Notes under the pieces: model-generated
The model's input: the letters and a program-made list of their open reading frames with translations, nothing else
Database searches by the model: none
What the model was told of the DNA's origin: nothing
Translations under genes and position numbers: made by a program
Source of the DNA: Heracleum sosnowskyi
Taxonomy: Eukaryota; Streptophyta; Magnoliopsida; Apiales; Apiaceae
DNA: 64,000 bases
Direction: 5' to 3'
Assembly: GCA_030848705.1 (NCBI GenBank)
Contig: CM061236.1
Coordinates: forward strand, 53,959,481-54,023,480
In this document: in pieces, positions 54,571 to 64,000 of the stretch
Layout: every line of letters begins with the position of its first letter
Position numbering within the stretch: position 1 is the first letter of the stretch

Positions 54571-55959
54571 TAATATCATAATATACATGAACTTTGACCA
54601 CTTTTTGGGATCCTCATATACCAGTTTCATCCGAGTCAATTTCGGTTTTAGTTTAGCCAAACAAACCAATTTAAGTCAATTTCCACCACATTGGAGTGGA
54701 TTTCGACCACTTCTTGTCATGATTAACATATTATCATAAAATACATCAACTATGACCATTTTTTGGGGTCCTTCAATAACAGATTCATCTTAGTCAATTT
54801 CGGCTCTAGTTTGGCCAAAGTAACCAATTTAAGTCACTTTCCACCACATTAGATTGGATTTCGACCACATCCTGGCATGTTTAACATATTATCATAATAT
54901 ACATGAACTTTGACCACTTTTTGGGATCCTTATATACCAGTTTCATCCGAGTCAATTTCGGTTTTAGTTTGGCCAAACAAACCAGTTTAAGTCAATTTCC
55001 ACCACATTAGAGTGGATTTCGACCACATCCTGGCATGATTAACAAATTATCATAATATACATGAACTTTGACCACTTTTTGGGATACTCATATACCAGTT
55101 TCATCCGAGTCAATTTCGGTTTTAGTTTGGCCAAACAAACCAATTTAAGTCAATTTCCACCACATTAGAGTGGATTTCGACCACTTCTTGGCATGATTAA
55201 CATATTATCAGAAAATACATCAACTATGACTATTTTTGGGGGTCCTCCAATAAAAGTTTCATCTGAGTCAATTTCGGCTCTAGTTAGGCCAAAGTCACCA
55301 ATTTAAGTCACTTTCCACCACATTAGAGTGGATTTCGACCACATCCTGGCATGATTAATATATTATCATAATTTACATCAACTTTGACCACATTTTGGGG
55401 TCCTCTGATACCAGTTTCATCCAAGTCAATTATGGCTCTAGTTTGGCTAACCTAACCAATTTAAGTAACTTTCCACCACATTAGAGTGGAATTCGAGCAC
55501 ATCCTGGCATGATTATCATATTATCATAATTTACATCAACTTTGACCACTTTTTGGGGTCCTCTGATACCAGTTACATCCGAGTCAATTTCGGCACTAGT
55601 TTGGCCAACTCACCGATTTAAGTCACTTTCCACCACATTAGAGTGGATTTCGACCACATCCTGGCATGATTAACATAATATCATAATATACATGAACTTT
55701 GACCACTTTTTGGGATCCTCATATACCAGTTTCATCCGAGTCAATTTCGGTTTTAGTTTAGCCAAACAAACCAATTTAAGTCAATTTCCACCACATTAGA
55801 GTGGATTTCGACCACTTCTTATCATGATTAACATATTATCATAGAATACATCAACTATGACCATTTTTTGGGGTCCTCCAATAACAGTTTCATCCCAGTG
55901 AATTTCGGCTCTAGTTTAGCCAAAGTAACCAATTTAAGTCAATTTCCACCACTTTAGAT

Positions 55960-58900
55960 TGGATTTCGACCACATCCTGGCATGATTAACATATTATCAT
56001 AATATACATGAACTTTGACAACTTTTTGGGATCCTCATATACCAGTTTCATCCGAGTCAATTTCGGTTTTAGTTTAGCCAAACAAACCAATTTAAGTCAA
56101 TTTCCACCACACTAGAGTGGATTTCGACCACTTCTTGTCATGATTAACATATTATCATAAAATACATCAACTATGACCATTTTTTGGGGACCTCCAATAA
56201 CAGTTTCATCTGAGTCAATTTCGGCTCTAGTTTGGCCAAAGTAACCAATTTAAGTCACTTTCCACCACTTTAGATTGGATTTCGACCACATCCTGGCATG
56301 ATTAACATATTATCATAATATACATGAACTTTGACCACTTTTTGGGATCCTTATATACCAGTTTCATCCGAGTCAATTTCGGTTTTAGTTTGGCCAAACA
56401 AACCAGTTTAAGTCAATTTCCACCACATTAGAGTGGATTTCGACCACATCCTGGCATGATTAACAAATTATCATAATATACATGAACTTTGACCACTTTT
56501 TGGGATACTCATATACCAGTTTCATCCGAGTCAATTTCGGTTTTAGTTTGGCCAAACAAACCAATTTAAGTCAATTTCCACCACATTAGAGTGGATTTCG
56601 ACCACTTCTTGGCATGATTAACATATTATCAGAAAATACATCAACTATGACTATTTTTGGGGGTCCTCCAATAAAAGTTTCATCTGAGTCAATTTCGGCT
56701 CTAGTTTGGCCAAAGTCACCAATTTAAGTCACTTTCCACCACATTAGAGTGGATTTCGACCACATCCTGGCAGGATTAATATATTATCATAATTTACATC
56801 AAGTTTTACCACATTTTGGGGTCCTCTGATACCAGTTTCATCCAAGTCAATTATGGCTCTAGTTTGGCTAACCTAACCAATTTAAGTAACTTTCCACCAC
56901 ATTAGAGTGGAATTCGAGCACATCCTGGCATGATTATCATATTATCATAATTTACATCAACTTTGACCACTTTTTGGGGTCCTCTGATACCAGTTACATC
57001 CGAGTCAATTTCGGCTCTAGTTTGGCCAACTCACCGATTTAAGTCACTTTCCACCACATTAGAGTGGATTTCGACCACATCCTGACATGATTAACATAAT
57101 ATCATAATATACATGAACATTGACCACTTTTTGGGATCCTCATATACCAGTTTCATCCGAGTCAATTTCGGTTTTAGTTTAGCCAAACAAACCAATTTAA
57201 GTCAATTTCCACCACATTAGAGTGGATTTCGACCACTTCTTGTCATGATTAACATATTATCATAAAATACATCAACTATGACCATTTTTTGGGGTCCTTC
57301 AATAACAGTTTCATCTGAGTCAATTTCGGCTCTAGTTTGGCCAAAGTAACCAATTTAAGTCACTTTCCACCACATTAGATTGGATTTCGACCACATCCTG
57401 GCATGATTAACATATTATCATAATATTCATGAACTTTGACCACTTTTTGGGATCCTTATATACCAGTTTCATCCGAGTCAATTTCGGTTTTAGTTTGGCC
57501 AAACAAACCAGTTTAAGTCAATTTCCACCACATTAGAGTGGATTTCGACCACATCCTGGCATGATTAACAAATTATCATAATATACATGAACTTTGACCA
57601 CTTTTTGGGATACTCATATACTAGTGTCATCCGAGTCAATTTCAGTTTTAGTTTGGCCAAACAAACCAATTTAAGTCAATTTCCACCACATTATAGTGGA
57701 TTTCGACCACTTCTTGGCATGATTAACATAGTATCAGAAAATACATCAACTATGACTATTTTTGGGGGTCCTCCAATAACAGTTTCATCCGAGTCAATTT
57801 CGGCTCTAGTTTGGCCAAAGTCACCAAATTTAAGTCACTTTCCATCACATTAGAGTGGATTTCGACCACATCCTGGCATGATTAATATATTATCATAATT
57901 TACATCAACTTTGACCACATTTTGGGGTCCTCTGATACCAGTTTCATCTAAGTCAATTATGGCTCTAGTTTGGCTAACCTAACCAATTTAAGTAACTTTC
58001 CACCACATTAGAGTGGAATTCGAGCACATCCTGGCATGATTATCATATTATCATAATTTACATCAACTTTGACCACTTTTTGGGGTCCTCTGATACCAGT
58101 TACATCCGAGTCAATTTTGGCTCTAGTTTGGCCAACTCACCGATTTAGTCACTTTCCACCACATTAGAGTGGATTTCGACCACATCCTGGCATGATTAAC
58201 ATAATATCATAAATACATGAACTTTGACCACTTTTTGGGATCCTCATATACCAGTTTCATCCGAGTCAATTTCGGTTTTAGTTTAGCCAAACAAACCAAT
58301 TTAAGTCAATTTCCACCACATTAGAGTGGATTTGGACCACTTCTTGTCATGATTAACATATTATCATAAAATACATCAACTATGACCATTTTTTGGGGAC
58401 CTCCAATAACAGTTTCATCTGAGTCAATTTCGGCTCTAGTTTGGCCAAAGTAACCAATTTAAGTCACTTTCCACCACATTAGATTGGATTTCGACCACAT
58501 CCTGGCATGATTAACATATTATCATAATATTCATGAACTTTGACCACTTTTCGGGATCCTTATATACCAGTTTCATCCGAGTCAATTTCGGTTTTAGTTT
58601 GGCCAAACAAACCAGTTTAAGTCAATTTCCACCACATTAGAGTGGATTTCGACCACATCCTGGCATGATTAACAAATTATCATAATATACATGAACTTTG
58701 ACCACTTTTTGGGATACTCATATACTAGTGTCATCCGAGTCAATTTCAGTTTTAGTTTGGCCAAACAAACCAATTTAAGTCAATTTCCACCACATTATAG
58801 TGGATTTCGACCACTTCTTGGCATGATTAACATAGTATCAGAAAATACATCAACTATGACTATTTTTGGGGGTCCTCCAATAACAGTTTCATCCGAGTCA

Positions 58901-60491
58901 ATTTCGGCTCTAGTTTGGCCAAAGTCACCAAATTTAAGTCACTTTCCATCACATTAGAGTGGATTTCGACCACATCCTGGCATGATTAATATATTATCAT
59001 AATTTACATCAACTTTGACCACATTTTGGGGTCCTCTGATACCAGTTTCATCTAAGTCAATTATGGCTCTAGTTTGGCTAACCTAACCAATTTAAGTAAC
59101 TTTCCACCACATTAGAGTGGAATTCGAGCACATCCTGGCATGATTATCATATTATCATAATTTACATCAACTTTGACCACTTTTTGGGGTCCTCTGATAC
59201 CAGTTACATCCGAGTCAATTTTGGCTCTAGTTTGGCCAACTCACCGATTTAGTCACTTTCCACCACATTAGAGTGGATTTCGACCACATCCTGGCATGAT
59301 TAACATAATATCATAAATACATGAACTTTGACCACTTTTTGGGATCCTCATATACCAGTTTCATCCGAGTCAATTTCGGTTTTAGTTTAGCCAAACAAAC
59401 CAATTTAAGTCAATTTCCACCACATTAGAGTGGATTTGGACCACTTCTTGTCATGATTAACATATTATCATAAAATACATCAACTATGACCATTTTTTGG
59501 GGACCTCCAATAACAGTTTCATCTGAGTCAATTTCGGCTCTAGTTTGGCCAAAGTAACCAATTTAAGTCACTTTCCACCACATTAGATTGGATTTCGACC
59601 ACATCCTGGCATGATTAACATATTATCATAATATACATGAACTTTGACCACTTTTTGGGATCCTTATATACCAGTTTCATCCGAGTCAATTTCGGTTTTA
59701 GTTTGGCCAAACAAACCAGTTTAAGTCAATTTCCACCACATTAGAGTGGATTTCGACCACATCCTGGCATGATTAACAAATTATCATAATATACATGAAC
59801 TTTGACCACTTTTTGGGATACTCATATACCAGTTTCATCCGAGTCAATTTCGGTTTTAGTTTGGCCAAACAAACCAATTTAAGTCAATTTCCACCACATT
59901 AGAGTGGATTTCGACCACTTCTTGGCATGATTAACATATTATCAGAAAATACATCAACTATGACTATTTTTGGGGGTCCTCCAATAAAAGTTTCATCTGA
60001 GTCAATTTCGGCTCTAGTTTGGCCAAAGTCACCAATTTAAGTCACTTTCCACCACATTAGAGTGGATTTCGACCACATCCTGGCATGATTAATATATTAT
60101 CATAATTTACATCAACTTTTACCACATTTTGGGGTCCTCTGATACCAGTTTCATCCAAGTCAATTATGGCTCTAGTTTGGCTAACCTAACCAATTTAAGT
60201 AACTTTCCACCACATTAGAGTGGAATTCGAGCATATCCTGGCATGATTATCATATTATCATAATTTACATCAACTTTGACCACTTTTTGGGGTCCTCTGA
60301 TACGAGTTACATCCGAGTCAATTTCGGCTCTAGTTTGGCCAACTCACCGATTTAAGTCACTTTCCACCACATTAGAGTGGCTTTCGACCACATCCTGGCA
60401 TGATTAACATAATATCATAATATACATGAACTTTGACCACTTTTTGGGATCCTCATATACCAGTTTCATCCGAGTCAATTTCGGTTTTAGT
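55960..60491 (+). repeat. Second copy of 43.97-48.50 kb (shift 11,994 bp)
   Basis: Shared points are 11,994 bp apart: tcctggcagg 44771/56765, catcaagttttacc about 44805/56799, the spurious open frames 45593/57587 and 46697/58691, gcatatcctg 48237/60231. The match stops at 60492, where tttggccaaacaaaccagtt (type E) replaces the tttagcc (type C) found at 48498. The left limit is approximate. Confidence 0.86.
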
Positions 60492-62384
60492 TTGGCCAAA
60501 CAAACCAGTTTAAGTCAATTTCCACCACATTAGAGTGGATTTCGACCACATCCTGGCATGATTAACAAATTATCATAATATACATGAACTTTGACCACTT
60601 TTTGGGATACTCATATACTAGTGTCATCCGAGTCAATTTCAGTTTTAGTTTGGCCAAACAAACCAATTTAAGTCAATTTCCACCACATTATAGTGGATTT
60701 CGACCACTTCTTGGCATGATTAACATAGTATCAGAAAATACATCAACTATGACTATTTTTGGGGGTCCTCCAATAACAGTTTCATCCGAGTCAATTTCGG
60801 CTCTAGTTTGGCCAAAGTCACCAAATTTAAGTCACTTTCCATCACATTAGAGTGGATTTCGACCACATCCTGGCATGATTAATATATTATCATAATTTAC
60901 ATCAACTTTGACCACATTTTGGGGTCCTCTGATACCAGTTTCATCTAAGTCAATTATGGCTCTAGTTTGGCTAACCTAACCAATTTAAGTAACTTTCCAC
61001 CACATTAGAGTGGAATTCGAGCACATCCTGGCATGATTATCATATTATCATAATTTACATAAACTTTGACCACTTTTTGGGGTCCTCTGATACCAGTTAC
61101 ATCCGAGTCAATTTTGGCTCTAGTTTGGCCAACTCACCGATTTAGTCACTTTCCACCACATTAGAGTGGATTTCGACCACATCCTGGCATGATTAACATA
61201 ATATCATAAATACATGAACTTTGACCACTTTTTGGGATCCTCATATACCAGTTTCATCCGAGTCAATTTCGGTTTTAGTTTAGCCAAACAAACCAATTTA
61301 AGTCAATTTCCACCACATTAGAGTGGATTTGGACCACTTCTTGTCATGATTAACATATTATCATAAAATACATCAACTATGACCATTTTTTGGGGACCTC
61401 CAATAACAGTTTCATCTGAGTCAATTTCGGCTCTAGTTTGGCCAAAGTAACCAATTTAAGTCACTTTCCACCACATTAGATTGGATTTCGACCACATCCT
61501 GGCATGATTAACATATTATCATAATATACATGAACTTTGACCACTTTTTGGGATCCTTATATACCAGTTTCATCCGAGTCAATTTCGGTTTTAGTTTGGC
61601 CAAACAAACCAGTTTAAGTCAATTTCCACCACATTAGAGTGGATTTCGACCACATCCTGGCATGATTAACAAATTATCATAATATACATGAACTTTGACC
61701 ACTTTTTGGGATACTCATATACCAGTTTCATCCGAGTCAATTTCGGTTTTAGTTTGGCCAAACAAACCAATTTAAGTCAATTTCCACCACATTAGAGTGG
61801 ATTTCGACCACTTCTTGGCATGATTAACATATTATCAGAAAATACATCAACTATGACTATTTTTGGGGGTCCTCCAATAAAAGTTTCATCTGAGTCAATT
61901 TCGGCTCTAGTTTGGCCAAAGTCACCAATTTAAGTCACTTTCCACCACATTAGAGTGGATTTCGACCACATCCTGGCATGATTAATATATTATCATAATT
62001 TACATCAACTTTTACCACATTTTGGGGTCCTCTGATACCAGTTTCATCCAAGTCAATTATGGCTCTAGTTTGGCTAACCTAACCAATTTAAGTAACTTTC
62101 CACCACATTAGAGTGGAATTCGAGCATATCCTGGCATGATTATCATATTATCATAATTTACATCAACTTTGACCACTTTTTGGGGTCCTCTGATACCAGT
62201 TACATCCGAGTCAATTTCGGCTCTAGTTTGGCCAACTCACCGATTTAAGTCACTTTCCACCACATTAGAGTGGATTTCGACCACATCCTGGCATGATTAA
62301 CATAATATCATAATATACATGAACTTTGACCACTTTTTGGGATCCTCATATACCAGTTTCATCCGAGTCAATTTCGGTTTTAGT
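58599..62384 (+). repeat. Tandem duplication, period 1,893 bp (12-mer)
   Basis: From 60492 the sequence repeats 58599 onward (58691/60584, EcoRI 59120/61013 and 60223/62116). This equals a jump back by 12 monomers compared with the 43.97-50.1 kb reference copy, which lacks the extra unit. The joint is a C/E chimeric monomer whose crossover lies between 60455 and 60491. It is more recent than the 11,994 bp duplication, because only the second copy has it. Confidence 0.85.
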
Positions 62385-64000
62385 TTAGCCAAACAAACCA
62401 ATTTAACTCAATTTCCACCACATTAGAGTGGATTTCGACCACTTCTTGTCATGATTAACATATTATCATAAAATACATCAACTATGACCATTTTTTGGGG
62501 TCCTCCAATAACAGTTTCATCTGAGTCAATTTCGGCTCTAGTTTGGCCAAAGTAACCAATTTAAGTCACTTTCCACCACATTAGATTGGATTTCGACCAC
62601 ATCCTGGCATGATTAACATATTATCATAATATACATGAACTTTGACCACTTTTTGGGATCCTTATATACCAGTTTCATCCGAGTCAATTTCGGTTTTAGT
62701 TTGGCCAAACAAACCAGTTTAAGTCAATTTCCACCACATTAGAGTGGTTTCGACCACATCCTGGCATGATTAACAAATTATCATAATATACATGAACTTT
62801 GACCACTTTTTGGGATACTCATATACCAGTTTCATCCGAGTCAATTTCGGTTTTAGTTAGGCCAAACAAACCAATTTAAGTCAATTTCCACCACATTAGA
62901 GTGGATTTCGACCACTTCTTGGCATGATTAACATATTATCAGAAAATACATCAACTATGACTATTTTTGGGGGTCCTCCAATAAAAGTTTCATCTGAGTC
63001 AATTTCGGCTCTAGTTTGGCCAAAGTCACCAATTTAAGTCACTTTCCACCACATTAGAGTGGATTTCGACCACATCCTGGCATGATTAATATATTATCAT
63101 AATTTACATCAACTTTTACCACATTTTGGGGTCCTCTGATACCAGTTTCATCCAAGTCAATTATGGCTCTAGTTTGGCTAACCTAACCAATTTAAGTAAC
63201 TTTCCACCACATTAGAGTGGAATTCGAGCACTTCCTGGCATGATTATCATATTATCATAATTTACATCAACTTTGACCACTTTTTGGGGTCCTCTGATAC
63301 CAGTTACATCCGAGTCAATTTCGGCTCTAGTTTGGCCAACTCACCGATTTAAGTCACTTTCCACCACATTAGAGTGGATTTCGACCACATCCTGGCATGA
63401 TTAACATATTATCATAATATTCATGAACTTTGACCACTTTTTGGGATCCTTATATACCAGTTTCATCCGAGTCAATTTCGGTTTTAGTTTGGCCAAACAA
63501 ACCAGTTTAAGTCAATTTCCACCACATTAGAGTGGATTTCGACCACATCCTGGCATGATTAACAAATTATCATAATATACATGAACTTTGACCACTTTTT
63601 GGGATACTCATATACTAGTGTCATCCGAGTCAATTTCAGTTTTAGTTTGGCCAAACAAACCAATTTAAGTCAATTTCCACCACATTATAGTGGATTTCGA
63701 CCACTTCTTGGCATGATTAACATAGTATCAGAAAATACATCAACTATGACTATTTTTGGGGGTCCTCCAATAACAGTTTCATCCGAGTCAATTTCGGCTC
63801 TAGTTTGGCCAAAGTCACCAATTTAAGTCACTTTCCACCACATTAGAGTGGATTTCGACCACATCCTGGCATGATTAATATATTATCATAATTTACATCA
63901 ACTTTGACCACATTTTGGGGTCCTCTGATACCAGTTTCATCCAAGTCAATTATGGCTCCAGTTTGGCTAACCTAACCAATTTAAGTAACTTTCCACCACA
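60492..64000 (+). repeat. Copy of 46.60-50.11 kb (shift 13,887 bp), runs off the window
   Basis: Matches at 13,887 bp include 46697/60584, atttaactca 48514/62401, attagagtgg-tttcg 48851/62738, EcoRI 49333/63220 and the open frames 49694/63581. A few private differences were seen: tacataaac near 61060, gagcacttcc near 63230. The array continues past the window end with no sign of a boundary. Confidence 0.87.

Larger units (their letters stand above)
47690..55127 (+). repeat. Tandem duplication, period 3,630 bp (23 monomers)
   Basis: Copy 1 starts near 47690 and copy 2 near 51320. Private variants recur at 3,630 bp: attagagtgg-tttcg 48851/52481, gcatatcc about 48237/51867, caatttaactc 48512/52142, cttcctattattatt about 50767/54397, agattcatcttag about 51151/54781, EcoRI 48229/51859, 49333/52963 and 50122/53752. 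The right end is set by gttaggcc (51497) versus gtttggcc (55127). EcoRI steps of 789 (5-mer) and 1,737 (11-mer) inside show that the 7-mer rhythm is broken here. Confidence 0.87.
1..64000 (+). repeat. Satellite DNA array, ~158 bp monomer, about 405 head-to-tail copies
   Basis: The motif gagtcaatttcgg or a close variant recurs at 22, 180, 338, 496, 653 and 811, and so on to the end of the window, with steps of 158, 158, 158, 157 and 158 bp. All copies I read have the same orientation, and none is interrupted by unrelated sequence. Every monomer holds in order: a cat(c/a)cgagtcaatttcgg block, tagttt(g/a)gcca, an accaatttaagtca block, ccaccacattagagtgg, atttcgaccac, catgattaacatattatcataa and gaccactttttggg. 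One counted monomer is 36% GC. A nucleosome-scale, AT-rich, HOR-forming satellite fits plant centromeric or pericentromeric DNA. The family is not recognised, and kinetochore function is inference. Confidence 0.97.

Noticed and set aside
1..64000. CRISPR array
   Set aside because: Repeats are contiguous 158 bp tandem units with no unique spacers, and there are no cas genes.
1..64000. Telomere repeats, rDNA, tRNA genes or transposon insertions within the array
   Set aside because: None was found on reading through. Every stretch stays in the 158 bp register.

Overview
The whole 64 kb window is one uninterrupted, head-to-tail satellite DNA array. The monomer is about 158 bp (157-159), so roughly 405 copies fit. 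One monomer counted base by base (38829-38986) has 57 G+C of 158, about 36%. I see no genuine protein gene, tRNA, rRNA, transposable element, CRISPR array or unique sequence on either strand. The nucleosome-sized monomer, low GC, multi-monomer higher-order repeats (HORs) and absence of inserts suggest a (peri)centromeric satellite of a eukaryote, most likely a plant. I do not recognise the family, so both the species and the centromere role are inference.

Monomers fall into two classes set by linked variants: class I (ggttttag with aagtcaattt) and class II (ggctctag or ggttctag with aagtcacttt). Seven distinguishable monomers, called A to G here, form a 7-mer HOR of about 1,104-1,106 bp. Type A carries an EcoRI site (GAATTC), so the EcoRI positions trace the architecture. 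I counted 38 sites between 4351 and 63220, most of them 1,103-1,106 bp or a simple multiple apart in the right half.

Layout. 1-4.2 kb: a 12-mer repeat (1,895 bp) with no EcoRI site. 4.2-10.1 kb: mixed, less regular order. 10.08-17.73 kb: a tandem duplication with 3,790 bp period. 17.83-20.27 kb: a copy of 4.70-7.17 kb, displaced by 13,107 bp. 20.75-35.98 kb: six copies of a 14-mer HOR (2,210 bp) with 7-mer spacers, the whole block duplicated with 7.73 kb period. 35.98-39.3 kb: transition zone holding an island of left-type monomers that ends in an abnormal joint at 37720. 38.3-49.3 kb: ten regular 7-mer units, with a 2,210 bp duplication at 39.3-43.9 kb. 47.7-55.1 kb: a 3,630 bp duplication. 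55.96-64 kb: a copy of 43.97-50.1 kb (11,994 then 13,887 bp shift) that gained an extra 1,893 bp (12-mer) duplication.

There are no genes to work together. The biological content is the array itself: nested unequal-exchange duplications, chimeric monomers at the breakpoints, and several short dyad symmetries in each monomer.
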